The translations under genes were made by a program, and so were the position numbers. 64,000 nt of DNA from Synechococcus sp. Cruz-7E5 (GTDB lineage: Bacteria; Cyanobacteriota; Cyanobacteriia; PCC-6307; Cyanobiaceae): NCBI RefSeq assembly GCF_024345995.1, contig NZ_JAGQCE010000008.1, positions 1 through 64,000 of the forward strand, written 5' to 3'. Position 1 is the first letter of the stretch, and each line of letters opens with the position of its first letter. This document shows positions 34,368-42,390 of the stretch, one piece after another. The notes below the pieces were generated by a model, which was not told where the DNA came from, did not search any database, and was given only the letters and a program-made list of their open reading frames with translations.

Positions 34368-34866
34368 TTCGAGATCCCCGCTGTTGCGCGAGCGCGATCC
34401 CCGCCAGCTGGGCTGGCGGCTCTGGGCCCTGCATGCCCTGCGCACGGCCGTGGCGGCGGCTGTGTCGATGGCGGTGGCCAGCGGCCTTGGCCTGCCCAAT
34501 CCCTACTGGTCGCCGATCACCACGATCATCGTCACCCAATCCAGCCTGGTCGACTCCTGGCCGATCTCCCGCCGCCGCCTGCTGGGCACGGCCCTGGGTG
34601 TGCTTTTCGGCGCCGCTCAGGTGCAGTGGCTGCCGCCGGGGATCCTCTCCTATGCCGCCGCGATCCTGCTGCTGGGACTGATCTGCGGCCTGCTGCGCCT
34701 GCACCAGAGCGCCTACCGCTTCGGGGGGATCGCCCTCACCATCGTCAGCCTCGTGCCCCACACCACTTCTGTCTGGGGACTGGCCTGGTTCCGCTTCGTC
34801 GATGTCAGCATCGGCATCCTGGTGAGCCTGGCGATCACCCTGGTCTGGCGCGAGCGCCTCAGGTGA
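34360..34866 (+). CDS. FUSC-type aromatic-acid-exporter-like membrane protein
   Basis: This protein of about 168 residues has five to six hydrophobic helices. Motifs are LHALRTAVAAAVSMAVA, NPYWSPITTIIVTQSS and SRRRLLGTALGVLFGA, which match the membrane half of FUSC/ArAE exporters (YhfK/YccS group). It lacks the long soluble half, so it resembles the short form seen in many bacteria. The TTG start overlaps the oxidase stop by 8 bases; no ATG is available in frame at a suitable place. Confidence 0.8.
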   Translation: MADSRSPLLRERDPRQLGWRLWALHALRTAVAAAVSMAVASGLGLPNPYWSPITTIIVTQSSLVDSWPISRRRLLGTALGVLFGAAQVQWLPPGILSYAAAILLLGLICGLLRLHQSAYRFGGIALTIVSLVPHTTSVWGLAWFRFVDVSIGILVSLAITLVWRERLR

Positions 34867-34968
34867 TTCGGCCGGGTCTGTATCACTTCCAGCTGCTCAC
34901 GGGCTGATGTTGGGCACAACGCTCAGACCGCCGATACGCTGGCTGGTCCCCACAACGGCACGACCTCG

Positions 34969-35175
34969 ATGGCCCTCAGGGTCTCCCTTGCAGCCCGCAG
35001 CAGGCGTGTGAGCCGGGAAGACGCGCTGGAGCAGATCGACCTGGCCACCGTGGCCCAGGCCTACCGCTCCGGTCATTCGGTCTATCTGGGCCGAGGCGAT
35101 TTCTGGGTCTGGGCGCAAGACGGCATCCCCTCCTGGCTGGTGCCCCGTTTCGAGGATCTTGGCTTCCTGCCTTAG
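34969..35175 (+). CDS. Small conserved-looking hypothetical protein
   Basis: This 68-residue soluble protein includes SREDALEQIDLATVAQAY and FWVWAQDGIPSWLVPRFEDLGFLP. It is compact, with balanced composition and no membrane segment. No family is recognised. Coding is supported mainly by its size, codon-like composition and position 45 bases before folK on the same strand. Confidence 0.5.
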   Translation: MALRVSLAARSRRVSREDALEQIDLATVAQAYRSGHSVYLGRGDFWVWAQDGIPSWLVPRFEDLGFLP

Positions 35176-35220
35176 CTCTCGGTCCTGAATCCGATCGCCC
35201 CCCCGTCCCAAAGCCTGGCG

Positions 35221-35784
35221 GTGGCCCTCGGGGCCAACCTCGGCGATCCCGCCGGCACCCTGGCCGCGGTCCGTCCGCTCCTGAGTCAGGAGCTTCTCGA
35301 TTGGGCCGGCATCGCGCTGCTGCTGCGCTGGTCGCCGCTGTTCCGCACGGCGCCGGTGGGTGGACCACCGGATCAGCCCCCATTCATCAATGCCGTTCTT
35401 TTGGTTGACCGTCAGGGGCCGGAGGCGGTGGCGGCAGGCCGGGCGCCCTGGCCCGATCCTCTGCCCCTGCTGTTGCGTCTGCAGGCACTGGAGTCGCGAT
35501 TCGGCCGCCAGCGCCTTGTGCACTGGGGGCCCCGCAGCCTTGATCTCGACCTGCTCTGGTGCGGCGAAGCTCGCTGCAGCAGCCCCCAGCTGGAGCTGCC
35601 CCACCCTTGCCTGCGCCAGCGCGCTTTCGTGATCGGTCCCCTCTCGGCGATCGAGCCGCAGCTGGTGCTCCCCGGTGGCCACCAGACCGCCGGGGCCTTG
35701 CTGGCTGAGCTGCTGAGCCGCCCCGGCGCCGAAGCTCCACCGTTGCCGCTGTCCGCCCAGGAGGGCTGGCCCGAGGCAGCCTGA
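35221..35784 (+). CDS. folK: Hydroxymethyldihydropterin pyrophosphokinase (FolK)
   Basis: The 187-residue enzyme transfers pyrophosphate from ATP to 6-hydroxymethyl-7,8-dihydropterin in folate synthesis. Family landmarks are VALGANLGDPAGTL, PLFRTAPVGG, FINAVLLV, RSLDLDLLWCG and LPHPCLRQRAFV. The GTG is the only good start near the motif; an in-frame stop lies 16 codons upstream. It is 45 bases after the preceding small gene. Confidence 0.92.
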   Translation: MALGANLGDPAGTLAAVRPLLSQELLDWAGIALLLRWSPLFRTAPVGGPPDQPPFINAVLLVDRQGPEAVAAGRAPWPDPLPLLLRLQALESRFGRQRLVHWGPRSLDLDLLWCGEARCSSPQLELPHPCLRQRAFVIGPLSAIEPQLVLPGGHQTAGALLAELLSRPGAEAPPLPLSAQEGWPEAA

Positions 35785-35838
35785 ACAGCAGCGGCCGCGG
35801 CGGCCGGTCACACTGGTGGGCCTGCTCCAGCCCCCTTT

Positions 35839-36402
35839 ATGGCTCCCCTGCCGCCGCCTGAGCCATCCATCCACCTGGAAACCACGGCGGCTCTCGAGGC
35901 CCGCAAGCTTCGCTTCGAGCTCAACCGGGTGCTGCTGCCGATGGGGGTGGAGGGCACCTACGGGATCATTCGCCATCCGGGCGCTTCCCTGGCGGTCCCG
36001 GTCCTGGCTGACGGGCGCGTGGTGGTGCTGCGCCAGTACCGATTCGCCGTGGAGCGGCGCATTCTCGAGTTCCCCGCCGGCACCCTTGAAGACGGTGAAG
36101 ACCCCCAGGACTCGATGGAGCGGGAGCTGGGGGAGGAGGCGGGCTACAGCGCCAGCCGTTGGGATTCCCTCGGCGTGATGCTGCCCTGCCCCGGCTATTC
36201 CGATGAGGTGATCCACCTGTTCCTGGCCCGGGAGCTCTCCCCCCTCAGCGAGCGCCCCGACGGGGACGACGACGAGGACCTGGAGGTGCTCCTGCTGGAG
36301 CCCGCTGCCCTCGATGCGGCCCTGGCCAGCGGTGATGAGGCCCTCGATGGCAAGAGCGTCACCGCCTGGTTCAGGGCCCGCCAGCTGCTCGGCCTCGGAT
36401 GA
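35839..36402 (+). CDS. Nudix hydrolase (ADP-ribose pyrophosphatase type)
   Basis: The 187-residue protein has a complete Nudix box, GTLEDGEDPQDSMERELGEE continuing AGY, at about residues 81-103. It has the preceding FPAG typical of ADP-ribose and nucleotide-sugar hydrolases. It cleaves an NDP-linked substrate into NMP and a phosphorylated part. The stop overlaps the photolyase start by 4 bases (ATGA), suggesting coupled translation with DNA repair. Confidence 0.93.
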   Translation: MAPLPPPEPSIHLETTAALEARKLRFELNRVLLPMGVEGTYGIIRHPGASLAVPVLADGRVVVLRQYRFAVERRILEFPAGTLEDGEDPQDSMERELGEEAGYSASRWDSLGVMLPCPGYSDEVIHLFLARELSPLSERPDGDDDEDLEVLLLEPAALDAALASGDEALDGKSVTAWFRARQLLGLG

Positions 36403-37898
36403 ACCCGCCCCGCTGGTTGTTCTGGCACCGCCGCGATCTGCGCCTGGCTGACAACCTGGGCCTGGCCGCCGCTGCCCGCGCCACTGCAGCCGTCACCGGC
36501 GTGTTCGTCTTCGATCCGGCCGTGCTGGAGGCCAGGGACCATTCACCGTCCGGGCTCTGGTTTCTGAGTGAGAGCCTGCGGGAGCTGCAGCTCAGCTGGC
36601 GAAAGGCCGGTTCCCGCTTGCTGCTGTTGCGCGGGGATCCGGCCGTGGTGCTGCCGCAGCTGGCTGAGGCCAGCGGCGCTGCCGTGGTGGCCTGGAACCG
36701 GGATGGGGAGCCCGATGGCCGTGCCCGCGACAGCCGTGTCGCTGAGGCCCTGCGCGCCAGCGGCCGCAAGCTGCTCTCCGACTGGGACCAGCTGCTGGTG
36801 TCCCCAGAGGCGCTGGCCACCGGCGCTGGCGATCCCTACCGGGTCTATGGCCCCTATTTCCGGGCATGGCGGCGTCGGATCGAGCAGGCAGGCCCCGAGG
36901 CCTGTGCTCCCGTGCCTGCTCCGGCCGGCCTGATTGATCTTGATCCCGGCTCCCTTACCGACGAGCGCCGCCGGCTCTGGGACCGGCTCGACTGGCTTGA
37001 GACCGTGCCCAGCGCCGGCGATGGCCTGCCCGCCGCTCCCTTCGGAGGGGCCGATCTCTGCCCCTGCCGCCCCGGTGAGGCCGCCGCCATCACCCAGCTG
37101 GCCGCCTTTGCGGATGGGCCTCTGCTGCGTTACGAACCAGGCCGCAACCTGCCGGCGGAGCCGGGCACCTCGGGGCTGAGCGCCGCGCTCAGGTTCGGCA
37201 CCCTCAGCCCCCGCCAGGCCTGGGCCGCCGCCCAGGAGCAGCGCCCGCGTGCGCGCAGTGAGGAGGAACTCCAGGCGATCACGGTCTGGGAGCAGGAACT
37301 GGCCTGGCGCGAGTTCTACCAGCAGGCCCTGTTCCATTTCCCCGAACTGGCCGAGGGCCCCTACCGCCCCCAGTGGCGCCGCTTCCCCTGGGAGAACGAC
37401 GAGGCTCGTTTCGCTGCCTGGTGCGATGGTCTCACCGGCGTGCCCATCGTGGACGCTGCCATGCGCCAGCTCAATGAATCCGGCTGGATGCACAACCGCT
37501 GCCGCATGATCGTGGCCTCCTTCCTGGTGAAGGACTTGATCGTGGACTGGCGCTGGGGTGAGCGCCAGTTCATGCGTCTGCTGGTGGACGGTGATCTGGC
37601 GGCCAACAACGGCGGCTGGCAGTGGAGTGCCAGCAGCGGCATGGACCCCAAGCCCCTGCGCATCTTCAACCCCTATACCCAGGCGGCCCGTTTTGATCCC
37701 GACGCCACCTACATCCGCCGCTGGTTACCCGAGCTCTCGCGGGTGGCCACGGCCGATCTGATCCGTGGAGAGATTGCGCCCCTGGAGCGCAGGGGATACC
37801 CGGATCCGATCGTGAACCACAAGCTGCAGCAGGCCCACTTCAAGGCCTTGCATGCGGCCTCGGTGGCTGCGCCTCAGGAGGCCAGGCTGAGGGGCTGA
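36399..37898 (+). CDS. phrB: Deoxyribodipyrimidine photolyase
   Basis: The 499-residue class I CPD photolyase has the antenna domain from WLFWHRRDLRLADN. The catalytic FAD domain holds FGTLSPRQAWAAA, WREFYQQALFHFP, GWMHNRCRMIVASFLVKDL, FMRLLVDGDLAANNGGWQW and FNPYTQAARFDPD. It repairs UV cyclobutane dimers with blue light. It is translationally coupled to the Nudix gene. The last 25 bases overlap the convergent aminotransferase gene. Confidence 0.96.
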   Translation: MNPPRWLFWHRRDLRLADNLGLAAAARATAAVTGVFVFDPAVLEARDHSPSGLWFLSESLRELQLSWRKAGSRLLLLRGDPAVVLPQLAEASGAAVVAWNRDGEPDGRARDSRVAEALRASGRKLLSDWDQLLVSPEALATGAGDPYRVYGPYFRAWRRRIEQAGPEACAPVPAPAGLIDLDPGSLTDERRRLWDRLDWLETVPSAGDGLPAAPFGGADLCPCRPGEAAAITQLAAFADGPLLRYEPGRNLPAEPGTSGLSAALRFGTLSPRQAWAAAQEQRPRARSEEELQAITVWEQELAWREFYQQALFHFPELAEGPYRPQWRRFPWENDEARFAAWCDGLTGVPIVDAAMRQLNESGWMHNRCRMIVASFLVKDLIVDWRWGERQFMRLLVDGDLAANNGGWQWSASSGMDPKPLRIFNPYTQAARFDPDATYIRRWLPELSRVATADLIRGEIAPLERRGYPDPIVNHKLQQAHFKALHAASVAAPQEARLRG

Positions 37899-39079
37899 GC
37901 CACCAGCTGCCGCATCACGGCGGTGACGGTGGCCTGCTGGGAGGCGCTCAGTTCCGGGAAGATCGGCAGGCTGAGCACCTCGGCCGTGAGCCGCTCGGTG
38001 ATCGGCAGGCTGCCGGGCCCGTAGCCCAGATCCGCATAGGCCGGTTGGCGGTGGATCGGGATCGGGTAATAGATGATCGTGTTCACGCCGGCCTCGGCCA
38101 GGGCCTGCTTCAGCCAGTCGCGGCAGCAGCTTTCGGGCAGGCCGTAGGTGGCGCTGTCGCTGGATGGGACGCAGGCACCCCCGCAGCCAGCCTGGGCCGA
38201 CGGGCAGCGGGGGATGCGCACCACGAACTGGTTCCAGCTGTGGCCGCTTGGACCCGCCTCAGGCAGGACCAGCCCCTGCAGATCAGCCAGCTCGCTGCTG
38301 TAGGTGCTCGCCAGCTGCCGTCGCCGCTCCACCCAATCCGGCAAGTGGGGCAACTTCACGGAGAGCACCGCCGCCTGCATCGCGTCGAGGCGGCTGTTGT
38401 ACCCCAGGGAGGTGTGCAGGTAGCGGCGCGGCATGCCGTGCACCGCCAGCTCGCGGATGCGGGCGGCAAGCGCCTGATCCCTGCAGGTGACCGCACCGCC
38501 GTCGCCGGCACCGCCGAGATTCTTGGTGGGGAAGAAGCTGAAGCAGCCCGCATCCCCCCAGCTGCCCACCGGCCGCCCGGCCCAGCTGGCGCCGGTGGCC
38601 TGGGCGCAGTCTTCGATCACCAACAGGTCGTGGCCGGCGGCGATCGCCCCCAGTCGCTCCATGTCCACCGGCCGCCCAAACAGATGGACCGGCATCAGGG
38701 CCTTGGTGGCGGGTGTGATCGCCGCCTCGATCCGCTCCAGATCGATCAGATAGGTGGATTCGTCCACGTCCACGAACACCGGCGTGGCGCCCACGGCGCT
38801 GATCGCTTCTGCAGTGGCGAAGAAGCTGAAGGAGCTGGTGATCACCTCATCGCCCTCGCCGATGCCCAGACCTCTCAGGGCCAGCACCAGGGCGTCGGTG
38901 CCGCTGTTGCAGCCGATGGCGTGGGGGGTGCCCACGGCCTCGGCGAACTGTTGCTCGAAACGGGCAATCGTGGCGCCCCCGATGTATTGCCCGCTGCGCA
39001 ACACCTGCAGAACGGCGTCTTCGAGGGCCTCACCCAGTTGATGAAGCTGCTCGGTGAGATCGAAGGGGGGCACCTGCAT
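37874..39079 (-). CDS. DegT/DnrJ/EryC1/StrS-family sugar aminotransferase
   Basis: The 401-residue PLP enzyme has GCNSGTDALVLAL, EVITSSFSFFATA, VIEDCAQATGA and the PLP-Lys in FFPTKNLGGAGDGG. HTSLGYNSRLDAMQAA and IIYYPIPIHRQPAY follow. It makes an amino-sugar from a keto-sugar nucleotide for envelope glycans. A Cys-rich insertion (CPSAQAGCGGACVPSS, then ESCC) at about residues 295-325 is unusual. The chosen ATG skips eight residues that include an alternative start. Confidence 0.92.
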   Translation of the reverse strand: MQVPPFDLTEQLHQLGEALEDAVLQVLRSGQYIGGATIARFEQQFAEAVGTPHAIGCNSGTDALVLALRGLGIGEGDEVITSSFSFFATAEAISAVGATPVFVDVDESTYLIDLERIEAAITPATKALMPVHLFGRPVDMERLGAIAAGHDLLVIEDCAQATGASWAGRPVGSWGDAGCFSFFPTKNLGGAGDGGAVTCRDQALAARIRELAVHGMPRRYLHTSLGYNSRLDAMQAAVLSVKLPHLPDWVERRRQLASTYSSELADLQGLVLPEAGPSGHSWNQFVVRIPRCPSAQAGCGGACVPSSDSATYGLPESCCRDWLKQALAEAGVNTIIYYPIPIHRQPAYADLGYGPGSLPITERLTAEVLSLPIFPELSASQQATVTAVMRQLVAQPLSLAS

Positions 39080-39106
39080 GAAAGCAACCTTAAGCCCCTC
39101 CAAGGG

Positions 39107-39676
39107 TCAGGCCCAGGCCGGCTCCAGCCCGGGGTGCCACTTGATGTTGCAACCGATTGCAGGCTTTTGCCCGGTGCTCAGCGGCCTTCCCGCCAGCAGC
39201 GAATCGAGGGCCGATCGCAGGTCGGCGCCATCGGGTGCCTGGCCGTTGCCCGGGCGGCTGCCATCGAGCTGGCCCCGATAGACGAGCTGATGCGCGGCGT
39301 CGAAGAGGTAGAGGTCGGGGGTGCAGGCGGCACGGAAGGCCCGGGCCACGCTCTGGTCGGCATCGAGCAGGTAGGGGAAGCGCCATCCCACTCGTTGCCG
39401 CTGTTCCGCCAGTTGGCTCGGACCGTCCTGGGGATGGGTGCGCAGGCTGTTGCTCGCGATCGCCAGGATGGTGATGTGCTGGCCGTAGTCGCGATCGATC
39501 CGGGCGAGTTCCGGCTCGATGTGTTTCACGAATGGGCAGTGGGCGCAGAGAAAGAGCACCAGTAGCGGCCGTGAAGGCAGATCGGCGCTGTTGTGAACGG
39601 TGCCATCGAGAGCGGGCAGCGCGAAGGCCGGCAGCGGCGTTCCCAGCGGAACCATCGTGGATGGGGTGAGTGCCAT
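39107..39676 (-). CDS. Thioredoxin-fold redoxin (AhpC/TSA-like)
   Basis: The 189-residue thioredoxin-fold protein has a CAHC motif at residues 44-47 (VLFLCAHCPFVKH) and a cis-Pro region TPDLYLFDA. It resembles the cyanobacterial thioredoxin-family proteins with a CxxC active site rather than one-Cys peroxiredoxins. It could reduce disulfides or peroxides in the cytoplasm. The ATG given is the family-like start (MALTPSTMVPLGTPLP). It follows the aminotransferase start by 27 bases on the same strand. Confidence 0.85.
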   Translation of the reverse strand: MALTPSTMVPLGTPLPAFALPALDGTVHNSADLPSRPLLVLFLCAHCPFVKHIEPELARIDRDYGQHITILAIASNSLRTHPQDGPSQLAEQRQRVGWRFPYLLDADQSVARAFRAACTPDLYLFDAAHQLVYRGQLDGSRPGNGQAPDGADLRSALDSLLAGRPLSTGQKPAIGCNIKWHPGLEPAWA

Positions 39677-39701
39677 CAGCGTGTGATCACAGAGGGAGGC
39701 T

Positions 39702-40304
39702 GTGGTGAGTCTTGCGTCCGTTTCAATGGGCGTTGTGGGTGAAGATCTGCCCGTTCGACCCGAAGCGGTGCCCCGGTCCGATCTCTCCTCCAGGTTCGGC
39801 CTCCGTGCCGCTGCTGGTCTGATGGCCGCCTTGGCGGCAGCGCTGCTCGCCGGCGGCTGTGTGCCCGCCCATCGGAGCGCCAGCTGGAAGAGCTTCCCCC
39901 TGCAGCGGCAGCAGCCCCACGACGGCCTGGCTGTCGTCAGCCAGCCCGACGGCTTTGGGCTGCACATCTGGCTCGAAACCGATACCAGCCGCAAGGGCTA
40001 CTGCCGTCCGCGCTGGCTGCCGGATCCAGCGCGGCTGTTCAACGGCAACGGCAGCCACCCCTTCAGCTCCGGTCTGGCCAGCCGCGAGGAGTTCTTCGCC
40101 GCCGTCGCCCGCCGTGACGTGCGACGGGCCCTGCGCAAGGAACTGGAAGCCCTCTGCCTCAGTCGCGCCCCGCGCAGCACCTGGGAGTGGATCGAGCCGC
40201 CCCTGAATCCCGCCCAGGTGAAGGTGGAGAAGCTGCCGATGCTGGAGGAGAAGGATCTGCTGACAGATCCCGAAACGATCCGCGAGCAGGAGGATCAGCC
40301 GTAG
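39702..40304 (+). CDS. Putative lipoprotein of unknown function
   Basis: This protein of about 200 residues has a long N-terminus followed by a hydrophobic segment (GLMAALAAALLAGGC). That ends in a lipobox Cys, so it is probably membrane-anchored outside the cytoplasm. The mature part has DTSRKGYCRPRWLPDPARLF and a Glu-rich C-terminus. No domain is recognised. GGGAGG lies before the two adjacent GTG starts; an ATG at 39726 is the alternative. It ends 6 bases from the convergent PPTase. Confidence 0.7.
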   Translation: MVSLASVSMGVVGEDLPVRPEAVPRSDLSSRFGLRAAAGLMAALAAALLAGGCVPAHRSASWKSFPLQRQQPHDGLAVVSQPDGFGLHIWLETDTSRKGYCRPRWLPDPARLFNGNGSHPFSSGLASREEFFAAVARRDVRRALRKELEALCLSRAPRSTWEWIEPPLNPAQVKVEKLPMLEEKDLLTDPETIREQEDQP

Positions 40305-40310
40305 CAGGGC

Positions 40311-40979
40311 TCAGAGCAGGGCGAGGCTGCCGGCATAGCCCTCCGGCAGTTGGAGATCGTGCAGCTCCAGGCCTGGTGGTGGTGGGGCTCCGACTGCGGC
40401 CAGGCCGAGTCCCGTCGCTTTCAGGCCCGCCTCCAGGCGGCACCAGTGCTGCAGGAAGCCGCTGAGCTGCTCCGCTGGAGGCAGCGCCTCGAGGGCTTCG
40501 AGGCAGCCTCTGGGCAGGTGGCGCCTGGCGATCGACCGCCAGTTCAGGCCGGGCCGGTGCTTCTCCACATCCACGCCCACCGGCCGCTCGGGGTGGAGGG
40601 CCAAAAGCACCAGGGCGCCCGAATGGGCCAGGTTGAACTGCAGGGTGTCCCGGCTTTCCAGCCCCTCCAAGGCGGGCTTGCCCTGGGGCCCCAGGCGAAA
40701 GCGCAGCCGGGCGGGCTCCAGCCCCAGAGCCTGTCCCAGCCGCAGCCGCAGCAGGCCCCGTCCCAGCAGGAAACGGTCCTGGTCCGCGGGCAGGCGACAG
40801 CGCCGCAGCCGCTGATGCTCGTCGCTGCAGAGCAGTGCCAGCAACTCCCCCCGCCGCTGGGGGGTCAGCCAGCCCAGCCCCGCCAGCCAGACCGTGGCCG
40901 GTAGCGCTGGCTGCTCCAGCCGGCGCGGCGCGGCCTGGCCGGGGGCGCTGGGGGCGGTGTGTTTGCTGGAATCGATCAC
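40311..40979 (-). CDS. 4'-phosphopantetheinyl transferase (Sfp/HetI type)
   Basis: The 222-residue enzyme has FLLGRGLLRLRLG, GKPALEG, QFNLAHSGALVLLAL and the Mg-binding GVDVEKHRPG. It activates acyl or peptidyl carrier proteins by adding the pantetheine arm. The usual WxxKEAxxK motif reads WCRLEAGLKATG, with Leu in place of the first Lys and the metal-binding Glu kept. It overlaps the photolyase-like antenna gene by 4 bases. It could serve fatty acid or polyketide carrier proteins. Confidence 0.9.
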   Translation of the reverse strand: MIDSSKHTAPSAPGQAAPRRLEQPALPATVWLAGLGWLTPQRRGELLALLCSDEHQRLRRCRLPADQDRFLLGRGLLRLRLGQALGLEPARLRFRLGPQGKPALEGLESRDTLQFNLAHSGALVLLALHPERPVGVDVEKHRPGLNWRSIARRHLPRGCLEALEALPPAEQLSGFLQHWCRLEAGLKATGLGLAAVGAPPPPGLELHDLQLPEGYAGSLALL

Positions 40980-41425
40980 GATGACTCCAATGGCCCGGCG
41001 AGATCCGGCCGCAGCAGGGGCCCCGCTGAGCGCCAGTAGCGGCTGAAACGACCCAGGTCCACCGGCTCCGGCAGGTCCACGAAGGGTTCAGCCTCCAGCA
41101 CCTGCAGGGGCAGGGCGGCGGCCACGCAGGCGGCGATGCCCCCCAGCTGGGGGTCCACCCAGGCGCTGGTCACCACCCCATCGGCCCGGTGGCGGGCGGC
41201 GAAGGCCAGCACCTCTTCCGCCCCATGGCCCTGGCGGATCGTGACCGGCAGCTCCAGCAGGCACTCGTAGAGGAAGACGATCCGCTTGAGGCTGATCGGC
41301 CCGGCGGCGCCCTCCAGCAGCCCCGGCTCGAAGACGAACAGGGCCGGCCGGCCTGGATGGGCCAGCAGGGCGGGATTGGCCGGACCCAGGGCCTCGGCGT
41401 GGATCCAGAGAACCGGACAGTCCAT
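40976..41425 (-). CDS. Photolyase antenna-domain-like protein (separate N-terminal domain)
   Basis: This 149-residue alpha/beta protein resembles the N-terminal photolyase domain. It has ALFVFEPGLLEG, RIVFLYECLLELPV and GHGAEEVLAFAARHRADGVVTS, echoing the FVFDP, FLxESLxxL and GdpxxVL patterns of complete enzymes. The normal RxDLRxxDN start is absent and it stops before any FAD domain. It lies 2 bases after a gene coding for just the FAD domain, so together they look like a split, order-swapped photolyase/cryptochrome. It may also be a degenerate remnant. Confidence 0.75.
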   Translation of the reverse strand: MDCPVLWIHAEALGPANPALLAHPGRPALFVFEPGLLEGAAGPISLKRIVFLYECLLELPVTIRQGHGAEEVLAFAARHRADGVVTSAWVDPQLGGIAACVAAALPLQVLEAEPFVDLPEPVDLGRFSRYWRSAGPLLRPDLAGPLESS

Positions 41426-41427
41426 GC

Positions 41428-42357
41428 TCAGACCGCCTCGCCCTTGGCTTGATCATCCAACTGCGGTGCGGAGAACAGGCGGGTCTGCAGATCCTCGTAG
41501 CTGCCTTCGAATGGACAGGCCTCCGCGGCCGGGCAGCCTGGGCAATGGCGCCCGGCGCCGAAGCGCTCCAGGTTGGCGCGATTGAACAGGTAGGGCTTGC
41601 TGCTGAAGCTGCTGGCCACCCACTGCCAGCTCAGGTTGTTGCTGGCGGCATCACCATCGAGCAGGTGGCGCAGAAACCAGCTGGCCCCGGCCTGCCAGCG
41701 CACCCGGCGCCAGTGCACCACGTAGGCAGCCAGCCACATCCTGGCGTGGTTGTGCAGCCAGCCGGTGTCGATCAGCTGGCGCGCGAAGGCATCGATGCAG
41801 GCCAGGCCGGTGCGGCCCTCGCGGATGTCATCCGGCAGCTCCTGGGCGTAGGCCGCCTCCCGCTGGCCGGTCTTGAGCGGCTCTTGGTTCTCCCAGATGT
41901 CATCGCCCAGACGGATCCAGAGCCGCTGCCAGTAGTCACGCCAGGCCAGCTCCTGCAGCAGCTTCTCGCTCACCAGCCCGGGACCTCTGGCCATGCGCTG
42001 CCGCACCACGTCGCGCACCTGGGCCAGGCTCAGAACCCCGTGGCGGATGTAGGGGGAGAGACCGCTGACCGCGCCGTCGAGGTGGTTACGGCTGGCGACA
42101 TAGCGCTCCGGATCGACGGCTGCCAGCGCCGCGAGCGCCGGTTTTGAGCCCCCGCGAATCGGGCTGGCGCCGCCGCTGGCCAGGGGAAAGCGGGCAGCAA
42201 GCTCCAGCACCATGGCCCCCCGGTCCGGGAACTGGCGCGGCAGGTCGGCGCGGTTCGGTTGTGGGGGCGGCGCCGGTTCTGAAGGGGGAGTGCTGGACGT
42301 CATCGCTGGCTGAGGGGCGCGGCCGGGAGCCGCTGGAAGCGGTGGAGGAGAATCCAC
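41428..42357 (-). CDS. FAD-binding photolyase/cryptochrome C-terminal domain, stand-alone
   Basis: This 309-residue protein is mostly the FAD-binding half of photolyases. It has HGVLSLAQVRDVVRQR, LLQELAWRDYWQRLW, DTGWLHNHARMWLAAYVVH and RHLLDGDAASNNLSWQW. No antenna domain precedes it; the N-terminus is a Pro-rich tail of ~30 residues. A C-terminal CPGCPAAEACPF has three Cys, which may bind metal but does not match the four-Cys FeS photolyases. Its GTG start has AAGGA upstream. The antenna-like domain is encoded next. Confidence 0.85.
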   Translation of the reverse strand: MDSPPPLPAAPGRAPQPAMTSSTPPSEPAPPPQPNRADLPRQFPDRGAMVLELAARFPLASGGASPIRGGSKPALAALAAVDPERYVASRNHLDGAVSGLSPYIRHGVLSLAQVRDVVRQRMARGPGLVSEKLLQELAWRDYWQRLWIRLGDDIWENQEPLKTGQREAAYAQELPDDIREGRTGLACIDAFARQLIDTGWLHNHARMWLAAYVVHWRRVRWQAGASWFLRHLLDGDAASNNLSWQWVASSFSSKPYLFNRANLERFGAGRHCPGCPAAEACPFEGSYEDLQTRLFSAPQLDDQAKGEAV

Positions 42358-42390
42358 CCACTGTCCTTGGCCGGCACTCGGCGCCTACCC

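Noticed and set aside
38045-39565. A 506-codon open frame antisense to the aminotransferase and redoxin genes
   Set aside because: Crosses two real genes, with His/Gly-rich composition and no recognised motif.
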